A stretch of 32,023 nucleotides of DNA from Verrucomicrobia bacterium UBA1200 (lineage in GTDB: Bacteria; Verrucomicrobiota; Kiritimatiellia; RFP12; UBA1067): positions 27,289 to 59,311 of the forward strand of contig DBXY01000036.1 in the NCBI GenBank assembly GCA_002309765.1, written 5' to 3'. The number at the start of each line of letters is the position of its first letter. The stretch's first letter is position 1. The notes under the pieces were generated by a model. The model was not told the DNA's origin. It made no database searches and saw nothing but the letters and a program-made list of their open reading frames with translations. The position numbers were made by a program, and so were the translations under genes. This document shows positions 25,001-32,023 of this stretch, in pieces.

Positions 25001-25327
25001 GAGATATTTTCCCACGCGATTAAAGCGCTCAAGCGCGGTAAGTTGGTCGGTGAAACCACCGGCGGCGCCGTGATCGCTACCAGTGAGCGGCGGCTGTTGG
25101 ATTACGGGATGCTGCGCAACCCGCATCGCGGCTGGTTCACCATCGAGGGGTTGGACATGGAAGAGTATGGGGCGGAGCCGGATGTCCGGGTACAGGACGA
25201 CCCCAATTTTGAGGTGCAGGATGTTGATGTGCAGTTGAACGTCGCGATCAAAACGCTGATGGAGGAGGTGGAGGCTTACCGTAAGGCGAACCCACCGGTT
25301 AAGCTCCAATATTTCAACCGCAAGTAG
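22046..25327 (+). CDS. Tricorn-like S41 protease
   Basis: A 1093-residue exported protease; the signal peptide is MRLMFGVMAAALAALALRA. The first 520 residues form beta-propeller repeats (PD40/TolB type) with SPDG-like turns (VSSDGKQ, FSPDNRQ, LSPDGNR, LSADGKT, LSPDGTR, WSPDNNW, WSPDGKI). A Lys/Glu-rich linker lies near 567-585. A helical C1-like domain, a PDZ domain (GLEFDNAN...ADCILAIDG) and the S41 core follow, with GYLDVEQMD, MIIDVRSNPGG and TGSNGE holding the probable nucleophile Ser (near 980), plus GETTGG. An ASHLGYY segment matches the His region of tricorn. Archaeal tricorn degrades peptides downstream of the proteasome; secreted bacterial relatives probably degrade exported peptides. 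AGAGGA lies 6 bases before the ATG. Confidence 0.9.
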   Translation: MRLMFGVMAAALAALALRAEEKTLPFSDRIYLGSRPTVSSDGKQFVFEWNETLWLASTDGGEAEILLPEGIKNIWPVFSPDNRQVAFLSDRDGGNRIYVMDLQNRGLRQITYHTEEIVPYAWLGNELLTLSYANIAHGKPSARVAMVALDKRAAPQLVFDAAAGEPSLSPDGNRVLFTRRGNNLYRKGVKSSSAAQVWLFDKPSAKFTPVVQRDNESRTPLWRNDGKSFYYVSGQDGCMNVWLRDLESGKEQQITFFKDDSVIHPTLSADGKTMVFRCGFDFYKIDPRSPAKNPYRIVLTPNVKSQRPDSRRRFYTECWNNDSDGDVTFCDNGMQIAFTTGGDLFVMDTQIRQPRLVQGDTRTQERECFFSRDGKTLYYLSDRGDGIDLWKAERADPKLQWWENFEFKKTRLTNDDQCRENLHLSPDGTRLAWQDETGTIRVADTNGVEIARGPKASGAGQFSWSPDNNWMAAAINDAYGNSDIWIFPLDKSREPYNISRCFKGDHAPCWSPDGKILAFCGARPDNPNQHNIFYVWLDPKEESKEYAPVKRRIAAHRAVLESTGENKNKPEEKKEEPKEESTATRVVSDSGFVIDFDNLWKRLHRIKNRSGVDPFFSYNSRTLFFISDDGTYKVGIPDALTPQKLTDKKGRYCDFIKKGDRLLWVVDNVPAHLNQKFPFEARQVTDLRDYQELAFLTGWRRLRDYFYDPNLHGADWNAVKNKYREAARFAPSISVFSRVMQMMLGELNASHLGYYTGTYYGKEWEKRQSFQSWPIETGHLGLEFDNANIGEGWLVKSVIPGSPADRDEADIAPADCILAIDGRTVRPNDDPTLFLNGAAGHEVMLTVRSPDGKIKQVAVKTISYSAARNLAKKAYSDEMRRRVHEASDGKLGYLDVEQMDLNSYYLFEEEIFSEGFDKEGMIIDVRSNPGGFTADRLIRVLCGGRHSYAAYRNSDAAYLGGYWGELPVFNKPIVVMCNENTGSNGEIFSHAIKALKRGKLVGETTGGAVIATSERRLLDYGMLRNPHRGWFTIEGLDMEEYGAEPDVRVQDDPNFEVQDVDVQLNVAIKTLMEEVEAYRKANPPVKLQYFNRK

Positions 25328-25335
25328 TCCGCCAT

Positions 25336-25385
25336 CGGCCGTCCGTTTTATAAAGTGTTGACACTTTAGTATAAACGGACGGCCG
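25336..25385. terminator. Strong hairpin terminator between convergent genes
   Basis: CGGCCGTCCGTTT (25336-25348) pairs perfectly with AAACGGACGGCCG (25373-25385) over 13 bp. An inner 7-bp stem AAAGTGT/ACACTTT (25352-25358 and 25361-25367) lies inside it. On the plus strand TTTGTTCATTTT follows. The hairpin starts 8 bases after the tricorn-like stop and ends 10 bases before the C25 protease stop, so it probably terminates both transcripts. Confidence 0.85.
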
Positions 25386-25395
25386 TTTGTTCATT

Positions 25396-28300
25396 TTAGT
25401 CGCGGCGCAAGCGGTAGAATCCGTTTGGCGCCATGTGCGGGATGACTAGAGTTTGCAGCCCGGCGGGGAATTTCCCGCTTTCCAGTTCCCGCCATTCCGC
25501 GTCCGGCGATTCTGCGCTCTCCAGATGATAGAGAACGCCCGGTTGCGCCTCAAAAATTAGGCAGCCGTTGTCGCCGTCTGATCGGAAACCGAGGATGGCG
25601 AGCGAAACGCTGTCCTCCGTGTCGGCGCTGAAAAAGGTCCAGTCCAGCCGGAGGCAGGGTTTGCCCGGATCGTTGGTCATAAATTCCAGCGTGACCGTTT
25701 CGGCTGGAGCTGAAAGGTTCGCCGGGTAACCGGTGAAACCAAAGGTTTGCGTTTCGCCGGGATCCAACCCGATTCCGTTGCCGCCGGAGTTTTGCCGCAC
25801 TAGGCCGTTGTCGGGCATGGGGGCAAGACGGAAGTTGTCGATGTACCAGCCTTCCGGATCGGAGTTGTTGTCGCCGCCCATCACAAAACGGAACACCACG
25901 CTTTTGCCGGCGAAACCGTTCTCTTCCGGATAAAGTTCGGACAAGTCAAATGTCGCGGTCCGCCAGCCTTCCGTACCGTCGCCGGAGAAACACGGGGTGC
26001 CGTCCTCCCATGGCGATGCCATGCGGGTGCTGGAATACCACCAGCCGTAAATGGTGTGGGTGTAAGGTCCGCGCAGTTGCTTAAACGTTTCTCCGCCGTC
26101 GAGTGAATATTCAACAATCCCGCCGTCAAAGGTTCGGCTTGGGTCTTCGCTGTCGGGTTCGCCCTGAATCCAGTAATCGAACGAAAGCACCGTTCCGGGT
26201 TCCAGTTTTTCCGCATGGCGGGTGATGGAACCGTGGATACCCGCGCCGTATAGGAAATAGCGGGCGCTGTTGAGCTGGCAGTGCAGCGCGTAGGGGGCCG
26301 AGACAAAACGGTTGGTGCTGATTTGCCACGTTTGTTTGGGTTCGTAGGAGTTCCAATCCCATTCGGCGTGGCGATCGGCGGTGATGGGGTCGAACCGCAC
26401 CAGAGCCACCGTGCCGGTCAATGCGACGTTACCGTCATTGCTGATAACGCGCTGGAGCGGGATTGGCGGAGTATCGGCGGCGGACAGGGTGGCGCGGCAG
26501 CTGAATTCATCGGCGTTCAACAGCGGATAAACCAATCGGGTTTCATGTTCGTCCGACACCGCGCGCAGACCAGAGGGGTTTTGGGCGGTGATGTAGTAAC
26601 GAAGTGTCGCGCCCGGACCGAAGCCCTCGCCGAAAACGGCGGTGAAGGTACGGCGCAAGACGGCACTGGCGGTCATCGGGGTTTCGCGCCACTCGTCTTC
26701 GTCCCTGTTACGCCAGTGCAGGGTTGGCGATACCACCGCGTGGGGGTCGATGATGCGGGTGGTTAAGGTAAGCGGGGGTGGAACGCCGCACTCGGCATCG
26801 AGCGGGCTGACGGTTATCGTAGGCGGACCGGGAATCGCGGCGGCATCGGTCGGGTCGCAGCGGAACCCGTATTCCGTCGCCAGCGAAAAACCGTCGCCGT
26901 CAAAATCGGCTTCGGGGTCATTACCGGTCGACCCAAAATACCGCAACTCGTACCAGTCGGGAATCCCGTTCCCGTCCGCGTCCAGTTCTTCCGGCATATA
27001 TTCCGCCACCAGACGGTGAGGAGAGTCGGCCGGGAGCGGGCCGGGGTCGGGATCGCAGCCGCCGGGAGCGGCGGGAAAACGCTGTCCGTCAAGCCGCCAT
27101 TCGTAAAATCGGTAACAAACGGAGTTGGTGGTGACGGGGTCGGGAATCTCTACCGGAGTAAAGATTCCCCCCGCCTCGCTCCATTGGGCCCAATCATCGA
27201 ACAGCGCGTCGGGAGTGCTGACCGTCAACCGGTATTCGGTGTCCGACTGCCATTGGACGGAGGAATCGGTATCGAGCCGGAAGGTGAATTCGGCTTCGCT
27301 GCCGGATGGGGCGGAACCGGTTCCGAAATGGTTGGTGTAGGTATGGCGGGTATCGTCGGCGGTGTAAACCACACCCGCGCTGCGCACGGAGAACACGGTG
27401 CCGGACGGCGCTTCGTGGTAACCGTAATCCGGCACCGGCGAGCCAAATCCGTACGGCGATCCGGTGACCGTCAGCGTCATCCGTTCGCCCGACCAGAAAA
27501 CGCATTCGCCTTCGGACGGGAATGCGGCGGCGAGTCCGGAGACGGTGGCGGCGGTGATGCGGTAGCGGATTTCGGTATGCGCGAGCTGGGCGGGGATGGC
27601 GGCTTCGAAGAATGTGCTGCCTGGGTGATTGGTCATGGCCAAACTATGCACACCATAGCCTGCGTCCCACTCCAGCCGTACCGTGTCGGGATTGTACAGT
27701 CCGCACGGGCCGAGAGCGCAAACCACAGGATATTCCGCCACATCGTCAAACTGGTTGGGCAGCGGGGTGTGGCTGATAACGGCCGGGGTGAGGTTGATCG
27801 CCGGGAAAAGCGGGGTGGCGGGATCGCCGAAGAGCGTGAGTTCGAGATACACCCACCGCCAATAGTTGAAAACGTTACAGTTGCCGAGGATTTTCCGGCG
27901 GGAACACTCGTTTGCCTCGCCGATGGTGGCGGCTTCGCCATCGAATATTTTTTCCCAGAACACGCGTTGGGTGTAGGGCGACGGTCCGCCGAGCGAGTTG
28001 CTGAAAAACCAGCCGTTGCGGGTGTTCATCACGGCGGCAAAGGCGGCGTTGGTGGCGGACACCAGTTGTTCGGCGTAGCAATGCGGGTTGTCGAACGCGC
28101 CGGAATTGCAGGCGATGGAATAGACCAAGAACGGCAGGGCGTTGGTCAGCGTTTGGAAGGGATTGTTAGCACCGTTGCTTTGCACGGGGATTTTCATCGC
28201 GCTGTACAGCGAGCCGTGACCGAAGTTGTTGACCGACGCCGGGCTTTGGTTGAGCAGGGCTTTGGTGTCCTCCGCCGTGAATAAACCGTTTGTGCCGTCG

Positions 28301-29559
28301 TACAGTGTGATCGTGTCGAATATGTCGCGGTAGCGGCCACCGATGAATCCGCTGGTGCTATAGCTCTGTTCCGATCCGCCCAGTCGCAGCAATTCCATAA
28401 ACCCGTCGGAATAGGTGAAACTGCCGGCGTCGATTTTTTCGCCGATGAACGCCGCGCCACGTAGAGCCTCCGCGTTGGCGGACTCGTAGGCAAGCGTTTT
28501 GCTCACCATCAGCGCGAATCCGTCGGCATCCGCCACTGGGAACCGTCCCACGAACAATTCCGACAAAAGGTCAATGTCGCCGCCGCCCGGGCCGTCGTTA
28601 AGCTCGCCGTACACACCGTTGCCGTTACCATCCATAGAGCCGTCGAGACATCCGTAGTAAATCTGGTCGGATGGGATTTGGGCGGAACTGGTGGTGGTCA
28701 TGACGGTGAACGACAAAGGGAATTTTGGCGTCGGAATCCAATCGTGGTTGCCGACCAGCAGCAGGTAACGCGGTTGCCAGCGGTCGCGGGCGTCTTTGAG
28801 GAAATTCCTGATTTTGGCCGGCAGACCTATGCCGTTATAATTGCCGGAAATCCATTCGGTGGTGACGGTTTTGGCGCGATGTCCCTGATGTTCTCTGGCG
28901 GCGATTAAGGTTTGCAGCGGTACGGCGGCTGATTCCGCTTCCAAAATCGCGCTTGGTCCGACCAACAGATAGTCGAACGTGTCCGTCTCCAGCGGTGACG
29001 TAGAGGTGTCCAGTTTAACCGCATGGGGCGGTCGGCTTTGCAGGGTAAGGGTTATCTTCCACGTTTCTGATCCGGTTATGCAACGCTGGGACGGCAGGTA
29101 ACGGACCGGGTGCAACAGCACCGTGGCCAGATTGCGTTCGCCGTCGCGGTCGGTTCGGAATGTCGCAATTGGGGCAGGGGGCCATGGCCGGTCGGATGTC
29201 TCGATTTCCGGACGAATTTCGACGATGGGCGGCGCGGGATCGCCGGGGCGCGCTGCGGGTTGGCCGCAGGCGGGCGGCGCGGGCAACGCCGCCACGTATG
29301 GCGCGAGCGGTTCTGCCGTGGCGGCAACCGCCACCGTGCCGGAGGGGATTTCGATTTGCACGCTGGCGGCGGGAAGCAGTGGTTCGCCGGGTGCGGCGTC
29401 ATTGGGGCAACCGGGTAAATCGATTGCCGTATTGCCGTTGGCGGTTACGGTTAAACGCGGGCGCGGGAATGATACGGTTTTACTGACGCAAAAAGTTGCC
29501 TCGGCGGCATTGAGTGTTACCGCCGAGGTCAGTAAAAATATGCAAACGCGCCACGGCAT
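25396..29559 (-). CDS. Gingipain-family (C25) cysteine protease, secreted
   Basis: A 1387-residue exported protein; the signal peptide is MPWRVCIFLLTSAVTLNAA. A propeptide-like beta region (20-190) precedes the C25 catalytic domain (about 195-585). This has DYLLVGP, RYLLLVGNHDWIP, an Asp/Gly-rich possible calcium loop (306-330), SELFVGRFPV, catalytic His448 in NNFGHGS and catalytic Cys484 in SIACNSG. Beta domains follow, with a DADGNGIPDWYE / DFDGDGFS calcium-type segment (about 856-900) and a C-terminal beta domain (about 1310-1387: YHLESAESPDAEWREL...FYRLRRD) of the kind common at the ends of PVC secreted proteins. The Por sorting domain of Bacteroidota gingipains is not evident. It starts 5 bases after the upstream surface-protein gene, so the pair is co-transcribed. 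Confidence 0.88.
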   Translation of the reverse strand: MPWRVCIFLLTSAVTLNAAEATFCVSKTVSFPRPRLTVTANGNTAIDLPGCPNDAAPGEPLLPAASVQIEIPSGTVAVAATAEPLAPYVAALPAPPACGQPAARPGDPAPPIVEIRPEIETSDRPWPPAPIATFRTDRDGERNLATVLLHPVRYLPSQRCITGSETWKITLTLQSRPPHAVKLDTSTSPLETDTFDYLLVGPSAILEAESAAVPLQTLIAAREHQGHRAKTVTTEWISGNYNGIGLPAKIRNFLKDARDRWQPRYLLLVGNHDWIPTPKFPLSFTVMTTTSSAQIPSDQIYYGCLDGSMDGNGNGVYGELNDGPGGGDIDLLSELFVGRFPVADADGFALMVSKTLAYESANAEALRGAAFIGEKIDAGSFTYSDGFMELLRLGGSEQSYSTSGFIGGRYRDIFDTITLYDGTNGLFTAEDTKALLNQSPASVNNFGHGSLYSAMKIPVQSNGANNPFQTLTNALPFLVYSIACNSGAFDNPHCYAEQLVSATNAAFAAVMNTRNGWFFSNSLGGPSPYTQRVFWEKIFDGEAATIGEANECSRRKILGNCNVFNYWRWVYLELTLFGDPATPLFPAINLTPAVISHTPLPNQFDDVAEYPVVCALGPCGLYNPDTVRLEWDAGYGVHSLAMTNHPGSTFFEAAIPAQLAHTEIRYRITAATVSGLAAAFPSEGECVFWSGERMTLTVTGSPYGFGSPVPDYGYHEAPSGTVFSVRSAGVVYTADDTRHTYTNHFGTGSAPSGSEAEFTFRLDTDSSVQWQSDTEYRLTVSTPDALFDDWAQWSEAGGIFTPVEIPDPVTTNSVCYRFYEWRLDGQRFPAAPGGCDPDPGPLPADSPHRLVAEYMPEELDADGNGIPDWYELRYFGSTGNDPEADFDGDGFSLATEYGFRCDPTDAAAIPGPPTITVSPLDAECGVPPPLTLTTRIIDPHAVVSPTLHWRNRDEDEWRETPMTASAVLRRTFTAVFGEGFGPGATLRYYITAQNPSGLRAVSDEHETRLVYPLLNADEFSCRATLSAADTPPIPLQRVISNDGNVALTGTVALVRFDPITADRHAEWDWNSYEPKQTWQISTNRFVSAPYALHCQLNSARYFLYGAGIHGSITRHAEKLEPGTVLSFDYWIQGEPDSEDPSRTFDGGIVEYSLDGGETFKQLRGPYTHTIYGWWYSSTRMASPWEDGTPCFSGDGTEGWRTATFDLSELYPEENGFAGKSVVFRFVMGGDNNSDPEGWYIDNFRLAPMPDNGLVRQNSGGNGIGLDPGETQTFGFTGYPANLSAPAETVTLEFMTNDPGKPCLRLDWTFFSADTEDSVSLAILGFRSDGDNGCLIFEAQPGVLYHLESAESPDAEWRELESGKFPAGLQTLVIPHMAPNGFYRLRRD

Positions 29560-29564
29560 TGCCG

Positions 29565-32023
29565 TTACCTGATGAGGAACTTCGTCCCAGAATCAAAGTA
29601 GATGCCGTCGTCACGCACCATTAGGAAGTATCCGCGGCGGCGCATGGCGGCCGAATTTACGAAATTGACACCCTCCGGTTTCTCCGCCCACTTGTAAAGG
29701 CAGGAAGTGGTGAATTCGGTGCGGTCACCAATATCCACCGTCACGGTAGCGCCTTCGAAGAAGGTAATCGTTTGGCCTTCGCTTTCATCGAGGGTTTCGG
29801 TGAATTGCGACAGATCCAACAACGGTTCGAGGTGGTTCTCGTCACCCAGCTGCACCAAAGGACGCTGGTTGAATCCCTCTTCGCTTTCGGATTCCACCGG
29901 CGGGGTGTAGCTGCCGAACACCACGATTGGCGCGGGCGTTGCGTTAAGCTCACGGAACTTTGAACCGGGATGGAATATCAGCGATTCGACCGGCGAAAGG
30001 ATGCCGGTGTTCTGCCAGTAGCGACCGTAAACCTCCACTACGCAATTGCTCGCCGACGGTTTGGAGATGTGGGTCTGGAACCAGCCGTTCGTAGCGATAA
30101 CGATTTTGCCTTCGCCATAGTAAGACATGTTGCCGGCGAAGATGCGTGCATCGCCATTACCATCGTATGTCACGGTGTTTCCGCCCATCGTCATGATGTT
30201 CGCGCTGTAGTTGTAGAATGTCATGCCCATGTTGCCGTCGGCATACACCGTGGCATTCGTGGCGAGCGTCACATTACGCAGGAACGATGTGCCGGTGTTC
30301 TGCGCATACGCCGTGGCCGCATCGATTTTCGCGGTACTGATAAGTGCGCCCGTGTCGTCCGGACCCGTTCCTGAGATGGTGTAGTCGTAATCGTGATATA
30401 TGCGCCCGTTGAGGTCGAACTGCGCGCCTTCCTCAACCACGATGCGGGAATACTGCTCGCCGCACGTAGCGCCGGACGCTTTCTTAACCAAGCCATCCTC
30501 CACCACCATTGAGGTGATGCCGTTCCCGCCAAATACATAGGCTTTGGGCATGATAAGCTTGCCTTTGCCCGTTTTGTGTACTTGGAGACCCAATCCGCCG
30601 AAGTCGGATGTGCCGGGGGTGCTGCCGCCGAGGGTCAGGCTGGAAATATCGAACTCCTCGCCTTCGGGAATGTCGAAATACAGGTAGCTGGTCGGACTGA
30701 GCGTCGCAAATTTGTTGACGCGGGTATGTCCGTTATAGCGGGCTATTTGCAGTTGATAAGAAGTTCCGGCATTCAGTCCGGTGCGCGTGTACGGACCCCA
30801 GGTCTGGGTGCCGCTGAGTTCGGGTGTCTGACCCGTGAGGTTATTGACTGAATTAATGCCCACGCTTACTTTTTGCCACCAGTTAGAATCCAGCCGGGAT
30901 GTTTGCATTTTGAAGTAGCAGGGACGGGACTTTGGCAGAGTGAAATTCTGCATGGCGCTTATAGCTCCGGAGCCAGAGCCGAGATAAAGAAGGTCGCCGC
31001 TGTAAGACGAGCCGCTCACGAAAGTGTATCCGTCCGGATTGAGGAGGTTGCCTGAAGTGATACGCCCAATGCCCTGGGGTTTGCCAAGCTTGAGATCCCA
31101 CCCTTTAAGGACGATGGTTTTGCCGTTCATGTCGAAGTCGATTGCCCGCCAGTCCGCGTCTTCCGTGAGCGTTATGTCGTCTTGCAGAAGAACCGTCGCA
31201 TGGGCGGCGGCGATTTCATCGGTGTGCTGCGCGAGAGCCTGAAACTCGGCGTTATCCGCAAAGAGCACCTTCATGTATTCCATTCCAAGCGTCCACTCGC
31301 CCACGTAGGGGTTCAAGTCTTCGTCGTAGAACTTCCAGCCATCGCTGGCGATGTCATATTTGACAAACGAAGGCACTTTGCCGGGAAACACGTAAAGACC
31401 TTCGGGTTTTGCCCATAGACCTAACCGGTCTTTGTTCGCCTCATCGACGACAAATGTTGCGGTGGACAATTCCGGCCAAGCCACCAACAGGGTGCTGCCC
31501 GCAAATTCACGCGTCCCAAGTTCCACTGTAATTACGGAGCTGGCGTAAAACGTAGTGTTCGAGCCGTCAAAGACACCGCTGACTTGAGAGAGGTCGAACG
31601 TTGTCTCAAGGTGGCTGGCGTTGCCGAGCTGGACAATAGGGGTGGTCAGGGTGCAGGTGCCGGTAGCCTCGCATTGGGCAGCGGGTTTGTATTTCCCGGT
31701 GATAACCGTGGTGGGAATGCTACCAGAACCGGCGGTATCGGACAAAACAAGTTGCGCGCCTTCTTCGAATATCAGCGACTTGATGGTGGAAAAACCTCCA
31801 TTGTCCATGGTAAGCCGTCCGTAGATCGTCACGTCACTGTCGGGGGCGGACGAATTGTGGCCGTAGAACGAAAATTCCGTGCCTTCGGGTATTATGACGT
31901 TGCCACCGTTATACGTGACGTTTCCAGTATAAACCGTTGGCGAAGCGTAGGTCAGCGCATGCCCGTTCAGCGTCGTTGTTGTCGCGGCCCAATTGCCGTT
32001 TTTCAGGCTGAACGGCTGGCTAC
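29565..32023 (-). CDS. Large beta-rich surface protein, 5' partial
   Basis: The frame is open to the right edge; I translated it beyond the GTG at 31832 and found no stop, so the N-terminus is outside the window. The visible 819 codons are rich in Gly, Thr, Asn and Ser with beta-helix-like short strands (GNVTYNGGNVIIPEGTEFSF; KTGKGKLIMPKAYVFGGNG), as in autotransporter-associated repeat proteins. Two modules of about 155 residues match each other: one near 31370-31835 and one at the C-terminus (29565-30045). Both carry VYGR/IYGR, SLIF-EGA/PGS, VQLG..HLE and LDLSQ motifs. No outer-membrane barrel domain is present at the C-terminus. It is probably an exported cell-surface or matrix protein; ligand unknown. 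The C25 protease follows 5 bases downstream. Confidence 0.75.
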   Translation of the reverse strand, partial: SQPFSLKNGNWAATTTTLNGHALTYASPTVYTGNVTYNGGNVIIPEGTEFSFYGHNSSAPDSDVTIYGRLTMDNGGFSTIKSLIFEEGAQLVLSDTAGSGSIPTTVITGKYKPAAQCEATGTCTLTTPIVQLGNASHLETTFDLSQVSGVFDGSNTTFYASSVITVELGTREFAGSTLLVAWPELSTATFVVDEANKDRLGLWAKPEGLYVFPGKVPSFVKYDIASDGWKFYDEDLNPYVGEWTLGMEYMKVLFADNAEFQALAQHTDEIAAAHATVLLQDDITLTEDADWRAIDFDMNGKTIVLKGWDLKLGKPQGIGRITSGNLLNPDGYTFVSGSSYSGDLLYLGSGSGAISAMQNFTLPKSRPCYFKMQTSRLDSNWWQKVSVGINSVNNLTGQTPELSGTQTWGPYTRTGLNAGTSYQLQIARYNGHTRVNKFATLSPTSYLYFDIPEGEEFDISSLTLGGSTPGTSDFGGLGLQVHKTGKGKLIMPKAYVFGGNGITSMVVEDGLVKKASGATCGEQYSRIVVEEGAQFDLNGRIYHDYDYTISGTGPDDTGALISTAKIDAATAYAQNTGTSFLRNVTLATNATVYADGNMGMTFYNYSANIMTMGGNTVTYDGNGDARIFAGNMSYYGEGKIVIATNGWFQTHISKPSASNCVVEVYGRYWQNTGILSPVESLIFHPGSKFRELNATPAPIVVFGSYTPPVESESEEGFNQRPLVQLGDENHLEPLLDLSQFTETLDESEGQTITFFEGATVTVDIGDRTEFTTSCLYKWAEKPEGVNFVNSAAMRRRGYFLMVRDDGIYFDSGTKFLIR

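Noticed and set aside
24131..25309. 392-codon open frame on the minus strand
   Set aside because: It is antisense to the PDZ and S41 core of the tricorn-like protease. No ribosome binding site or domain supports it.
27016..28284. 422-codon open frame on the plus strand
   Set aside because: It is antisense to the C25 protease, and its Gly/Arg/Val-rich translation has no motif or signal. The minus-strand frame has clear catalytic motifs.
1..32023. CRISPR arrays, tRNA/rRNA genes, insertion sequences and attachment sites
   Set aside because: None was seen: no regularly spaced short repeats, no transposase or integrase frame, and no room for RNA genes in the short intergenic gaps. A tRNAscan-SE or Infernal run would settle it.

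Overview
The window reads as chromosomal DNA of a bacterium from the PVC group, most likely Kiritimatiellota, Lentisphaerota or Verrucomicrobiota. This is inferred from gene content: a hydrazine-synthase-alpha-like/SUMF1 fusion with c-type haem motifs, secreted BPL_N-type amidotransferase-like lipoproteins, tricorn-like and gingipain-like proteases, a GH78 rhamnosidase and a large beta-rich surface protein. No marker gene here fixes the phylum. Coding density is very high: the largest non-coding gap is about 250 bp, no tRNA, rRNA, CRISPR array or insertion sequence was seen, and many neighbours overlap by ATGA.

Region 1 (1-11955, plus strand). Two tandem paralogues of a double-module BPL_N-like lipoprotein are present, the first cut by the window edge. 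A near-consensus promoter at 3265-3294 then starts a run of four genes: the HZS-alpha-like/diheme/SUMF1 fusion, an FAD plus Fe-S D-2-hydroxyacid dehydrogenase coupled to it by ATGA, a short secretin-core-like secreted protein, and a ZnuC-like ABC ATPase with a Cys/His-rich tail and no permease beside it. A secreted diheme protein tightly coupled to a dehydrogenase suggests a periplasmic electron-transfer or sensing module, but this is inference.

Region 2 (11910-14306, minus strand). Three overlapping genes encode an unknown six-helix membrane protein, a CPBP-family membrane protease and an EpmB-type lysine 2,3-aminomutase. The aminomutase gene overlaps the ABC ATPase gene tail to tail. A divergent intergenic region (14307-14557) holds one promoter facing each way.

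Region 3 (14558-25327, plus strand). A seven-gene run encodes a GH78 rhamnosidase-like enzyme, an NAD-dependent epimerase, a PhnP-like metallo-hydrolase, an unknown secreted protein, a CtpA-like S41 lipoprotein protease, TsaD and a tricorn-like protease. It ends at a strong hairpin shared with the convergent genes.

Region 4 (25396-32023, minus strand). A gingipain-family (C25) protease lies 5 bp behind a large beta-rich surface protein that runs off the right edge. The surface protein carries the same module near the start of its visible part and again at its C-terminus.
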